Shown here in pieces: positions 23,647-36,311 of a stretch of DNA of 64,000 nt (its first letter is position 1; every line of letters begins with the position of its first letter). The position numbers were made by a program, and so were the translations under genes. Under the pieces are notes generated by a model. The model did not search any database, was not told the origin of the DNA, and saw nothing but the letters and a program-made list of their open reading frames with translations. Where the stretch lies: NCBI GenBank assembly GCA_964017235.1, contig OZ024934.1, forward strand, positions 78,024,706 through 78,088,705, in the 5' to 3' direction. Source of the DNA: Sabellastarte sp. h YS-2021 (taxonomy: Eukaryota > Annelida > Polychaeta > Sabellida > Sabellidae).

Positions 23647-23654
23647 CTGAATAG

Positions 23655-24600
23655 CGCATTAACAGCACTTATGTGTAAGGTAAACAGTATAGTTTACACT
23701 TCACTGAGTGGTGGGCTGTTAATGAGAGTGCTGCACTATTAACAGCTCGCCTCTGACCTCATCAAGTATTTGTTTACAAATATTCTACTTGCACTTGAAA
23801 GTTTTAACTAACGATATCTCCCTTATTTCTGCATGGATTTTGATCAAACAAAAGCGAGGGTGTAAAAATATTTTTTCTAATGATACATCAGATATATTAG
23901 TAGGTTAAATAGTTTTGAAAATATTTACTGTAAAAAAGACGGAAATTATTTGCAGAAATTGGTAGACACATATAACCTTTGTAACTGTGTCACTAACACG
24001 TCACAATAACATCTGCAGGAAGTAAAGGGCAATTTGTCCATGTGATGTCACAATATTATTTAAGACTAAACTGATGCTTTGATATATACATTTTTGAGAA
24101 GCAAATTTAAATTGTGGCAATAAATTGTAATTGAATTATATTATAATAATAATAGCAATAACATGATTTTGTACAGGCATTTTTGGGTTTTAGCAGCATT
24201 TATTAATCATTTACAGCCCTCGGGCCTAACGGCCCTTGGGGTGTTAATGATTAATGTCATGCTGCTAAAATCCTATATCACCCTACAAAATCATGTTATT
24301 GTACTATAATAGTCCAATTGGCAGTTTACTAACACCAATTAAGGGAAGCCTGGGTGGTTCTAACTTGTCAGACGGACGATAATGCTGCATAATATTCAAC
24401 CAATGATGGATTATTACTATTCAAATATGATAAGAGTTATGTTTAAATCTGCTATTAAATATCACTTTTATATGGGCAATAATTGGGCGTACTTTTAGGC
24501 AGAGTTATAATCCAAAGATTTTTTTCCTCTCGACCAATCAGATTCACTGACACAACCATGTGGTATTAGAATCATTATTATTGATAGCAACCAAAGTATG
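23655..24600. repeat. Inverted-repeat cluster with a 146-bp palindrome
   Basis: CATTAACAGC...GCTGTTAATG arms occur at about 23655-23725. A long imperfect palindrome (24156-24301) has arms CAATAACATGATTTTGTA / TACAAAATCATGTTATTG, TTTTAGCAGCAT / ATG-CTGCTAAAA and ATTAATCATT / AATGATTAAT around GGGCC-TAAC-GGCCC. No ORF. Such palindromes can extrude cruciforms or give hairpin RNA. Confidence 0.6.
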
Positions 24601-24858
24601 TATTTTTGTCAAAATTTTCGTCAATAAGTTCTGTTCTCTTGCACGCTAGTGTACAGGCCTTATCACAGTATTATATAATGATCTGTTTGTGTTCATTTTT
24701 GTGCTTATGCATTTGTTTTTCATTATTTAGATCAGTCATTTTTGAAGTGACCAGTTTTGAAAATCTTGTTGCATTTAATTTTTTTTTTACACATTAACTA
24801 TTTGTAGAAGGACTTAAGTAAAAATTTATATATTATGTACTTATAGAATTTCCTTGTT

Positions 24859-25726
24859 ATATATGTTACAGTAAATATGTGAAATCAGTAAATACTGATT
24901 TGGTCAGTAAATACGTGTATTCCATGAAAATTTCAGTAAATACGCGTATTTATGGTTTTTTGGTCCAGTAAATACGGGTATTTACTAAAATCATAATGAA
25001 GACTTTATAGCTTCAATAGTTGGGTGTTATCTGGTCTGTCTTCATCTTAACAGTTTTTTAAAACTTTAAATGGCTTTGTCATATTCAAAGTTTGGTACTT
25101 ATTTACAATCCAACACTGGGATTACTATTTTATATCACTTATCATTTCAAAAGCAGTTGCGTGTCATATGTGATACAAACTTCTATTTTTTTCATATAAA
25201 ATAAATTGTAATGTAAATCAACTAGTTTATAAATTTAAATATTCAAAGTCAAACCAGTAAACTTGTGAAATAACACGGGTCATAAATCAGTGAATATGCA
25301 TATTTAGTGAAAATTTTAGGGAATATGCGTATTTACTGAAAATATCAGTAAATTATCATTATTATTATTATGTATTTATACTCAGCGCAATATCTCCATA
25401 TACTACAGGACTCAAAGCGCTATTTAACCAATCTGACTGTACAGGTACAGCCCCAACTCACAAGTAACTGACATTCCCCTAACTGGAAGATAGAGGCTCA
25501 AGGATGACCATTTATCAACGTCCTTGAGGTTCTTTAACCTGCCACTGGGGATAGGACCCAATGACAGAGGATCGCCATTTTAAGTGGTCATCCGAGCCAC
25601 TATGTATCTGCCTGTACCTGGGATTGAACCCACGTCCTCTGAGTTCCTAGACAAGTGTGTTGCCTGCTAGGCCATAGTGGCAGATACGCGTATTTACTGA
25701 TTTCACATATTTACTGCAACATATAC
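24859..25726. mobile_element. Foldback element with ~40-bp inverted ends
   Basis: The left end CAGTAAATATGTGAAATCAG-TAAATAC is matched by the exact inverse at the right end (GTATTTACTGATTTCACATA-TTTACTG). Several internal CAGTAAATACG.GTATTTA inverted units are present. About 870 bp including a nested SINE (25376-25683); no ORF. Confidence 0.6.
25376..25683 (-). repeat. tRNA-derived SINE (family 3) nested in foldback
   Basis: Minus-strand head TGGCCTAGCAGGCAACAC with B box GGTTCAATCCC. The body contains the inverse of ACGTCCTTGAGGTTCTTTAA and ends at CTCAGCGCAATATCTCCATA. A second copy is at 59930-60236. It lies within the right arm of the foldback, so it inserted later. Confidence 0.75.
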
Positions 25727-26469
25727 ATGTTAAGATTGTCATCCAATATTTTATAAAACATTACATGCTATTAAATCATGGTTAGCTATTATTACGTCCA
25801 GAAAAAATCTAACTTTATGCTGTTGAGTTACATATAAGCATACATGCTCTGTGTTGCTAGAGCTTCCTTTAATAACCAAGACTTTGTGCTGGCTTGTGCT
25901 TAGATTCCAGTTGTACCTACAAATACATTTTCTGATGCATCTACGAGAAAGCACAAAGAAGAATGGATTTGAAAATATGAATGTATGAGGGCCGAAGGCC
26001 TGTTTACAATTGTACTACGAATCTACTGTTCCAAGTGCTTTCTCTGACTTAAAATACTGTATAATAGTATGCTAGTAACAGTTTTGGCATTTTTTGTTAG
26101 TATATCAGTCGAAATATAGAAAATTTTAAATATTCATATTATAGCTTCATCCCATTTGATTGTACTTGGAAGTATTACCATTAATTGTTGTAAATATGTC
26201 AAATTATAAATATTTCAGCCTAAATAAAATCTTAAATACTTAAACTATAGAAATTAGAATGCCAAATAGATCTGGGCTTTGACTGAGTATACATGTTACA
26301 CATAGTCTTGCAAAACGTAAAACCTTTAAATATTGGTGTCTTTAATATTTTCCCTTTAAAGTTTTACACAACAAAAAATTAATGTAAGTAAATGTTAACA
26401 CATTTTTACATAGTTCTTAAATCCCAACTTGTATTACATTAAGAATATGACACAGAAAACAGTCTATTT

Positions 26470-26890
26470 TGAAAAAGTTTGTCCGGGCTGTATCTCAGAA
26501 ACCGTAAGGTGTAGGAAGTTGATACTTGGTAGGGACATTGGTTAGGGGGTGTAGGTGTGCAACGTCATGGTCTGACCTTGATTTGACCTTTGACCTTGCC
26601 CTAGTGGCCTTGACCTCTAAAATCTTGTCCAGGGTATATCTCAGAAACCGTAAGGTGTAGGAAGTTGATACTGAGTAGGGACATTGGCTAGGGTGTGTAG
26701 ATGTAAAACGTCATGGTGTGACCTTGATTTGACCTTTGACCTTGCCGTAGTGACCTTGAGCTATAATGCCTTGTCTGGGCTATATTTTGGAAACCATAAG
26801 GTGTTGGAAGTTGATATTTGGTAGGGACATTGGTCAAGGGTTATATGTGTGCAACATCATGGTGTGACCTGGATTTGACCTTTGATCTTG
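26470..26890. repeat. Three-copy ~148-bp array with DR1-like sites
   Basis: Three monomers with TATCTCAGAAACCGTAAGGT and TTGATTTGACCTTTGACCTTG. The second word holds TGACCTTTGACCT, the complement of a perfect AGGTCA-A-AGGTCA direct repeat, in two of three units; the third has decayed. The whole array recurs at 30702-31122 in the duplicate. Confidence 0.75.
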
Positions 26891-27594
26891 CATATCTGAT
26901 GCTATTTATGTCTCTACGAGGATATCTGATACTATTTATCTCTCTTATATCTCTCTTATATCTTTTTACTTGAATCTTGGTTGTTGCACGTTTGGGTGTC
27001 TTTTGGTGTAGATTAAGCATTGTTAAAGTCATATTAGAATTCATTAACCATTTTACTTTTGCAACTTCCCATTGTAACAGATGGTATTGCATCAAGTGAG
27101 CCACAGGTTTTGCCCCAATTCCACATAAAAGCATGTATTGCTACATCTGTATGTATGGGTAATATTCAAAACATCCAAACCATAATTCAACCATACAAAT
27201 GAAAATCAAAATGGGAGAAATCTTAAAGCTTCATAATTTTTAGTTTACTGAATTGTCTTGTTGTAATACTTATTCTTTACATGCAATTTCTTTCTCTTAG
27301 ATGTTATTTTCTCTACTTAAACATTGTTTGGACACTGACACTGCTCTGAAAGTATCCCAATCTGTGTACTGTTTTACCACTTCTATATCTTATGGTGTTG
27401 AAAACTATTTTCCCAGGCTGTGGGGTACGGGCATCTCTGATGCTATTTTTAAAGAATGTAACACTGAAACAGGAATTTAAAATGTAGCAATATTTGAAGG
27501 CTAAACTGTAAATGATCAAGCTTTGAATTTTGGTTCCCTTTGAAAAAACAGTAGAAAATACAGAACATTCTGTTGTACGAATCTACTGTTTTAA

Positions 27595-27827
27595 AGATTT
27601 AGATTTATTTTTTGTTTTACGTCGTGTTCAACAGCCAGGGTCATATTGCGACGGGTAGTTTATGGTTGGAGGAACCAGTGCATACTAGTAGGTCAAGATT
27701 CTGCACTGTAAACTACTGGGCATCAAGTAACTACCAGCTTTCTCACAAGAAGCACCTGGGCTGAGATTTGAACCGGGGACCTCAGAGGTTGAAGTGAAGC
27801 ACTCTAATCGCTACACCACCGAGCCCC
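27595..27827 (-). repeat. tRNA-SINE with perfect 15-bp TSD (copy 1)
   Basis: Flanked by identical AATCTACTGTTTTAA at 27580-27594 and 27828-27842. The minus-strand head is GGTGTAGCGATTAGAGTGCT with a B-box-like GGTTCAAATC. The right TSD shows the insertion is complete; the family 1 body is diverged. Confidence 0.85.
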
Positions 27828-27992
27828 AATCTACTGTTTTAACAATGGAGTGACGTCACTACTGTATTTTAATTCCACTTAATTGTAATTTCAACGTACA
27901 CTGCCTCTACTGGTACAATGGCGACTGTACACTCTTAAAGTGTGCTGACAGTAACCATAAATGTAATCATTCATAAAAAAATACCTGGTCTT

Positions 27993-28362
27993 GTATTCAT
28001 TAACTCAATCTTAAACTCAAACCTCAGATATAGACTTTCCTCAAGTACTTTTGTCTTAGATATTATATGAGGACTGAATGACTTTTTTTTCAAGCATTTG
28101 GTGCTGACAAAGTGTTTCATCCCATGGTAAATTCCCCACCCATCATAATGGATTCATAATAATTTCATGTATGTGACTTTGCGCAAGTCTACCTCGGATA
28201 TAAATCCCTAGAACTTGGTGTTTAAAATTTAAGTTTGCGAATGTACTTAGTGTAGGATTGTACTGGATAATACTTAGTATAAGTTTATGCTTCAGGACTG
28301 AGCTTCAGTTTGACACTGTGAGTCTGAATTTCGGCTTTATTTTTAGATTTTTTTGTGAATAC
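27993..28362. repeat. GTATTCA...GTGAATAC MITE-like element (copy 1)
   Basis: Bounded by GTATTCATTAACTCAATC and TTTTTTGTGAATAC with loosely complementary interior (CTCAAACCTCAG / CTGAGCTTCAG). The duplicate is at 32225-32594. Confidence 0.45.
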
Positions 28363-29526
28363 TAACCAAAATCTTTTATAAAATTTAAGTTCAACATTAT
28401 TAAGTGGCATCCAGCCATTAAGTTTATATGATAGAAACCCCATAAGACAGTTATAGGTTATAAAACCCCTTGAACTGAAATCAATTAATTAATGGAATAA
28501 TTTTACACCTTTTACTAAATGGTCAAGCAATGCAATTTCTGCAAGGTTTGCTTTGGTGTGAATACCATATAGGGCTTTCACTAAATTAGTTCTGTGTTCT
28601 TTTTAATTTCAATACACAATCAATATTGTTTTACCACATGTATCACTGGTTTTCCTTTTTGGGGAAATAAATTTAAATTTGGATAGACCTTGAAAACTGT
28701 GATCAAAATCTGAACCACAAACTTTAACCATGGATAGTGGAGAAAATTGGAATCCTTGAATTACAGAAAGCACTTTCCAGAAATTAAAGTTTAGATTGTT
28801 CATATGACAAGGTTAATTCTGTGGATAATTTGTTGTGGTGAGTTTTTCATGTTACTATACTGCTGTACTGACTTGTGCTTATTTTAAGACAGCAAGTGTT
28901 TACTTTTGGTTTCATGCATGGAAAGTACTATAAACTGTTAAATTAGTTTCTTGGGTTTTTTTTTTTGTGTTGACGTTTTCATATTTCATATGATTTATAT
29001 TTTTTTGTCTTTCTGTGTCTCTAAATTTTCAAGGAAAAATGCCTCCTAGAAAGATTTCTCCTGGAAAAAATGCCTCATAAAAAGAATGCATACTCCATAT
29101 TTTGCATTCCAGAAATGCCTCTTAACAAGTAAATCCACAACATTTAAAAAGAAAATTCATTTTCACAATGAAGAGTGTATTATGTGAAAAGTATATATTA
29201 ACAAAATATTACAAGATTATTTAAAATCCATGTTTTGAATTTAAAGAATTTTGAATTTAAATCAAATGTAAATCGAGTACTATGCATATCAGCATTATGG
29301 CACTACGTTTTTGTATTCCGTTTGACTTCAGTAAAAAATATCTTTCATGTGGCATAATTTGGATTGTAAATTAGTAACAATGTACATTCTGAGCCCATAA
29401 AACCACTCCTTGCAATATAGTACCCTGGGATAGATTTTAACAATGCACACTGTAAGCCACCAAAGCCGATGTCTTTTATTGATCACTACGCATTACAACA
29501 CATGACTTTAATTGGGACCTGTGCCT

Positions 29527-30110
29527 GTATTCACAAAGATTCTTATTGTTAGAATTTTTCTTAGAACTGCCGTTTTTCTTACAAAAATTCTAAGAATAAG
29601 AATTTTCCTATTCACAAAGATTCTTATTCTTAGAATCACATATTCTGGTTTTTAATTCTTAGAATACATGTACTTCTAAGAATAAGAATTTGTTATTCAC
29701 AAAACTCTTCTTCTTTGAATATTCTAAGAATTTGATTTAAATCTAAGACTGGTACATAGCTTACTTAACTTAAGAAAAATGGTTGCTTTGGTGATTATAG
29801 TGCAGCACCTGATTGCCAATATATATAGTGCAGCACCTGATTGCCAAGCAACATCCAGAACAGATTGTTACATACTAAGTTGTCCATTGTGTGTACTGTA
29901 GCGAAATACAGCCTTTTTATATCGTGTTTAAAATTTCTCACTTTCTGTTCACATATGCCAAGATCTGTATTCACAAAGATTCTTAAAATTTTCTTAAAGT
30001 CAAACTTAGTCTAAAAAAATTCTACTTTGTGCACATATTTCTTAAAACTTCTATTCTTAGAATTATTCTTATCAAAGAATTGTTTTGTGAATAGAATTTT
30101 ATTCTACGAG
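29527..30110. repeat. Two GTATTCACAAAGATTCTTA inverted-repeat elements (copy 1)
   Basis: Two adjacent AT-rich foldbacks each start GTATTCACAAAGATTCTTA (29527, 29966) and end with its inverse (TAAGAATTTGTTATTCAC near 29700; TTGTTTTGTGAATA near 30095). They are dominated by TTCTTAGAAT / ATTCTAAGAA units. Duplicate at 33759-34342. Confidence 0.55.
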
Positions 30111-30625
30111 TAAGAAAATTCTTACACATGGGGTTATTGGAAAGTCTTATTGTAAAGAAAATCCAAAAACTTAAAGTGTCCAACTTTATAAATTAAATTA
30201 CTTGTTTTTTTTTTTATTTTAGGTATTTTTTCCAGGTAGCTTTTTTCTATGAGGTATTTTTCCATGTACTCTGAATTTCATAGATAATTCAAAAGGCTAG
30301 AAATGTACCCACTGATTCAGAACTAATTAATATAAAAGTTGTGAAAACAATTCAATATTGAATGTAGTGTGCTGAAGATAACTGGCAAACACCCTTTTGT
30401 TCTTTGCAGACTGCCCACTGTACTAAACCACATTTCACTGTTAGAGAATAATATAATGTTGACTCTCCATTATGCAAAAGTAATGAAGAGTTAACACAAT
30501 AGCATGGTCACTGGTCTGGGTTTTATATACTGTTACTTCATCATGTGTATCAGTGCTGGTATTCGCAAAAGGGATAAGCAAAAGATCAGCAAAAAATTAG
30601 TCAATTCAAAAATTGGGTTAGGCAG

Positions 30626-33600
30626 GTTAACACATTTTTACATAGTTCTTAAATCCCAACTTGTATTACATTAAGAATATGACACAGAAAACAGTCTATT
30701 TTGAAAAAGTTTGTCCGGGCTGTATCTCAGAAACCGTAAGGTGTAGGAAGTTGATACTTGGTAGGGACATTGGTTAGGGGGTGTAGGTGTGCAACGTCAT
30801 GGTCTGACCTTGATTTGACCTTTGACCTTGCCCTAGTGGCCTTGACCTCTAAAATCTTGTCCAGGGTATATCTCAGAAACCGTAAGGTGTAGGAAGTTGA
30901 TACTGAGTAGGGACATTGGCTAGGGTGTGTAGATGTAAAACGTCATGGTGTGACCTTGATTTGACCTTTGACCTTGCCGTAGTGACCTTGAGCTATAATG
31001 CCTTGTCTGGGCTATATTTTGGAAACCATAAGGTGTTGGAAGTTGATATTTGGTAGGGACATTGGTCAAGGGTTATATGTGTGCAACATCATGGTGTGAC
31101 CTGGATTTGACCTTTGATCTTGCATATCTGATGCTATTTATGTCTCTACGAGGATATCTGATACTATTTATCTCTCTTATATCTCTCTTATATCTTTTTA
31201 CTTGAATCTTGGTTGTTGCACGTTTGGGTGTCTTTTGGTGTAGATTAAGCATTGTTAAAGTCATATTAGAATTCATTAACCATTTTACTTTTGCAACTTC
31301 CCATTGTAACAGATGGTATTGCATCAAGTGAGCCACAGGTTTTGCCCCAATTCCACATAAAAGCATGTATTGCTACATCTGTATGTATGGGTAATATTCA
31401 AAACATCCAAACCATAATTCAACCATACAAATGAAAATCAAAATGGGAGAAATCTTAAAGCTTCATAATTTTTAGTTTACTGAATTGTCTTGTTGTAATA
31501 CTTATTCTTTACATGCAATTTCTTTCTCTTAGATGTTATTTTCTCTACTTAAACATTGTTTGGACACTGACACTGCTCTGAAAGTATCCCAATCTGTGTA
31601 CTGTTTTACCACTTCTATATCTTATGGTGTTGAAAACTATTTTCCCAGGCTGTGGGGTACGGGCATCTCTGATGCTATTTTTAAAGAATGTAACACTGAA
31701 ACAGGAATTTAAAATGTAGCAATATTTGAAGGCTAAACTGTAAATGATCAAGCTTTGAATTTTGGTTCCCTTTGAAAAAACAGTAGAAAATACAGAACAT
31801 TCTGTTGTACGAATCTACTGTTTTAAAGATTTAGATTTATTTTTTGTTTTACGTCGTGTTCAACAGCCAGGGTCATATTGCGACGGGTAGTTTATGGTTG
31901 GAGGAACCAGTGCATACTAGTAGGTCAAGATTCTGCACTGTAAACTACTGGGCATCAAGTAACTACCAGCTTTCTCACAAGAAGCACCTGGGCTGAGATT
32001 TGAACCGGGGACCTCAGAGGTTGAAGTGAAGCACTCTAATCGCTACACCACCGAGCCCCAATCTACTGTTTTAACAATGGAGTGACGTCACTACTGTATT
32101 TTAATTCCACTTAATTGTAATTTCAACGTACACTGCCTCTACTGGTACAATGGCGACTGTACACTCTTAAAGTGTGCTGACAGTAACCATAAATGTAATC
32201 ATTCATAAAAAAATACCTGGTCTTGTATTCATTAACTCAATCTTAAACTCAAACCTCAGATATAGACTTTCCTCAAGTACTTTTGTCTTAGATATTATAT
32301 GAGGACTGAATGACTTTTTTTTCAAGCATTTGGTGCTGACAAAGTGTTTCATCCCATGGTAAATTCCCCACCCATCATAATGGATTCATAATAATTTCAT
32401 GTATGTGACTTTGCGCAAGTCTACCTCGGATATAAATCCCTAGAACTTGGTGTTTAAAATTTAAGTTTGCGAATGTACTTAGTGTAGGATTGTACTGGAT
32501 AATACTTAGTATAAGTTTATGCTTCAGGACTGAGCTTCAGTTTGACACTGTGAGTCTGAATTTCGGCTTTATTTTTAGATTTTTTTGTGAATACTAACCA
32601 AAATCTTTTATAAAATTTAAGTTCAACATTATTAAGTGGCATCCAGCCATTAAGTTTATATGATAGAAACCCCATAAGACAGTTATAGGTTATAAAACCC
32701 CTTGAACTGAAATCAATTAATTAATGGAATAATTTTACACCTTTTACTAAATGGTCAAGCAATGCAATTTCTGCAAGGTTTGCTTTGGTGTGAATACCAT
32801 ATAGGGCTTTCACTAAATTAGTTCTGTGTTCTTTTTAATTTCAATACACAATCAATATTGTTTTACCACATGTATCACTGGTTTTCCTTTTTGGGGAAAT
32901 AAATTTAAATTTGGATAGACCTTGAAAACTGTGATCAAAATCTGAACCACAAACTTTAACCATGGATAGTGGAGAAAATTGGAATCCTTGAATTACAGAA
33001 AGCACTTTCCAGAAATTAAAGTTTAGATTGTTCATATGACAAGGTTAATTCTGTGGATAATTTGTTGTGGTGAGTTTTTCATGTTACTATACTGCTGTAC
33101 TGACTTGTGCTTATTTTAAGACAGCAAGTGTTTACTTTTGGTTTCATGCATGGAAAGTACTATAAACTGTTAAATTAGTTTCTTGGGTTTTTTTTTTTGT
33201 GTTGACGTTTTCATATTTCATATGATTTATATTTTTTTGTCTTTCTGTGTCTCTAAATTTTCAAGGAAAAATGCCTCCTAGAAAGATTTCTCCTGGAAAA
33301 AATGCCTCATAAAAAGAATGCATACTCCATATTTTGCATTCCAGAAATGCCTCTTAACAAGTAAATCCACAACATTTAAAAAGAAAATTCATTTTCACAA
33401 TGAAGAGTGTATTATGTGAAAAGTATATATTAACAAAATATTACAAGATTATTTAAAATCCATGTTTTGAATTTAAAGAATTTTGAATTTAAATCAAATG
33501 TAAATCGAGTACTATGCATATCAGCATTATGGCACTACGTTTTTGTATTCCGTTTGACTTCAGTAAAAAATATCTTTCATGTGGCATAATTTGGATTGTA

Positions 33601-34857
33601 AATTAGTAACAATGTACATTCTGAGCCCATAAAACCACTCCTTGCAATATAGTACCCTGGGATAGATTTTAACAATGCACACTGTAAGCCACCAAAGCCG
33701 ATGTCTTTTATTGATCACTACGCATTACAACACATGACTTTAATTGGGACCTGTGCCTGTATTCACAAAGATTCTTATTGTTAGAATTTTTCTTAGAACT
33801 GCCGTTTTTCTTACAAAAATTCTAAGAATAAGAATTTTCCTATTCACAAAGATTCTTATTCTTAGAATCACATATTCTGGTTTTTAATTCTTAGAATACA
33901 TGTACTTCTAAGAATAAGAATTTGTTATTCACAAAACTCTTCTTCTTTGAATATTCTAAGAATTTGATTTAAATCTAAGACTGGTACATAGCTTACTTAA
34001 CTTAAGAAAAATGGTTGCTTTGGTGATTATAGTGCAGCACCTGATTGCCAATATATATAGTGCAGCACCTGATTGCCAAGCAACATCCAGAACAGATTGT
34101 TACATACTAAGTTGTCCATTGTGTGTACTGTAGCGAAATACAGCCTTTTTATATCGTGTTTAAAATTTCTCACTTTCTGTTCACATATGCCAAGATCTGT
34201 ATTCACAAAGATTCTTAAAATTTTCTTAAAGTCAAACTTAGTCTAAAAAAATTCTACTTTGTGCACATATTTCTTAAAACTTCTATTCTTAGAATTATTC
34301 TTATCAAAGAATTGTTTTGTGAATAGAATTTTATTCTACGAGTAAGAAAATTCTTACACATGGGGTTATTGGAAAGTCTTATTGTAAAGAAAATCCAAAA
34401 ACTTAAAGTGTCCAACTTTATAAATTAAATTACTTGTTTTTTTTTTTATTTTAGGTATTTTTTCCAGGTAGCTTTTTTCTATGAGGTATTTTTCCATGTA
34501 CTCTGAATTTCATAGATAATTCAAAAGGCTAGAAATGTACCCACTGATTCAGAACTAATTAATATAAAAGTTGTGAAAACAATTCAATATTGAATGTAGT
34601 GTGCTGAAGATAACTGGCAAACACCCTTTTGTTCTTTGCAGACTGCCCACTGTACTAAACCACATTTCACTGTTAGAGAATAATATAATGTTGACTCTCC
34701 ATTATGCAAAAGTAATGAAGAGTTAACACAATAGCATGGTCACTGGTCTGGGTTTTATATACTGTTACTTCATCATGTGTATCAGTGCTGGTATTCGCAA
34801 AAGGGATAAGCAAAAGATCAGCAAAAAATTAGTCAATTCAAAAATTGGGTTAGGCTT
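30626..34857. repeat. 4,232-bp segmental duplication, copy 2
   Basis: Near-identical to 26394-30625 in every stretch compared by eye. The junction between copies (TTAGGC-AG-GTTAACA) has a 2-bp filler. The right breakpoint falls inside an inverted-repeat MITE that is complete only in copy 2 (34791 to about 35136). Confidence 0.93.
31827..32059 (-). repeat. tRNA-SINE with 15-bp TSD (copy 2)
   Basis: Duplicate of the SINE at 27595-27827, carrying the same TSDs. It was copied by the segmental duplication, not by retroposition. Confidence 0.85.
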
Positions 34858-35136
34858 AAGGTTAGTATTCACAGAAAAGTTAAGCTATCAGCAAAAAATT
34901 AGCTGATTCAAAAATTGGGTTAGGCTTAAGGTTAGTATTCACAGAAAAGTTAAGCTAAGTTTTGGCTTAACTTTAATCAACTTGTAAAAATGGATTAAAT
35001 TTTGGATTAAATATTATTGAATCTGCTGGATGTAATCCAAAAATTAGTTTAATTTGTAAATACCAATTTAATTCAAAGATTACCTAAGCCATTTTTCTAT
35101 AAAAGTTAAACAGTTAGCTAATTTTTGTAATCATGA
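34791..35136. repeat. MITE-like inverted repeat spanning duplication breakpoint
   Basis: Starts GTATTCGCAAAAGGGATAAG and carries two tandem AATTGGGTTAGGCTTAAGGT units. It ends with weakly inverse sequence (TTAGCTAATTTTTGTAATCA). Only its first 65 bp exist in duplication copy 1 (30559-30623). Confidence 0.45.
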
Positions 35137-36311
35137 ACACGTTTTGCAATGTGCAGTATTTGTATATTTGAAATGTTACCATATCGTAAATATACATATA
35201 GTTTCTGATTCAACGTTGTACATTATCTTTCTTGTTAGAATAAGTCAGTTTGTTTTTCTTTTATGCAGCGTTTAAAGCCATAGCAATTGTAATTTTATTT
35301 AGATCGATGTAATTCCTTTCATGTTGGTCCAACAAGATTATAATTTAAAAGCAAAGTGTGAGTTTTAAAGAAGTTTTTTATGTCAGCTGACTTGTCAGTC
35401 AGCTGACATTATGTCGTCACTTTGCGGCGTGGGCGTATGCGTCCGCGTGAACAACTTCTTCTCCAAAACTACAAGGCCTAGAGACATGCTGTTTTTTTTA
35501 AAAGATACCTTATCTATCAAGGATGAAAAATTGTTCAAGGCATGCAAATCTGTTTGTTCGTCTGTTTGCTAGAGACGTTACAAGGGAGGTACCCCCACCA
35601 AAAGTGTGAAAATTTCAACACTTGATCACAATTTTCTCAGTGACTATTGCAGGGATTTCTCTCATATCTTGCATATATGTACTAGGCCAGAGGTAGATTC
35701 TCTTGTGTGAGTATGAGACCTGGATCTGTCTTAGTTTTTTTTAAATAAATTTTTTTAATAATTTTTAATGCATTAAAATTCATGAAATCATGCACTAAAT
35801 CACTTATAACTTGAAAAGTGTTGCCTTTAGAGAATTTTGTTAAAATATGTTATTCAGCTACTTTTTTCATAGCTACAACATGGTGAATAACTTGGGTGTC
35901 TGTCTCAATAGCTAAGTGAGTAATAGCTACTTTTGGGCTTTTCAGTAACTACTATCTTGAGTAAAATCACTTGTAACTTGAAAACTATTGCATTTAGAGA
36001 ATTTCTTATAAATATGTTATTCAGCTACTTTTGGGTCAGCTATAACATAGTAAAATTTCAGACCTGTAGCTCATGGCATAGCTGAGTAATAGCTACTTTT
36101 AGGTTATCACTGTTGAGTAAATCACTTATAACTTGAAAGTATTGCATTTAGAGTATTTTGTTTCATATGTTATTCACCTATTTTGGGGTCAGCTATAACA
36201 TAGTAAAATTTCAGACCTGTAGCTCATGGCATAGCTGAGTAATAGCTACTTTGAGGTTATCACTGTTGAATAAATCACTTATAACTTGAAAACTATTGCA
36301 TTTGGAGTATT

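Larger units (their letters stand above)
26394..30625. repeat. 4,232-bp segmental duplication, copy 1
   Basis: Repeats head-to-tail at 30626. Landmarks throughout (26401/30633, 26841/31073, 27313/31545, 28609/32841, 30623/34855) are offset by exactly 4,232, including an 11-T run, so no net indel separates the copies. Contents: three-copy ~148-bp array, SINE, MITEs; no gene recognised. The open frames shared by both copies (97, 68 and 64 codons, minus) show no family resemblance. Confidence 0.93.

Noticed and set aside
26841-27134. 97-codon minus ORF and its exact duplicate at 31073
   Set aside because: Conservation between copies only reflects the recent segmental duplication; no domain or splice context.
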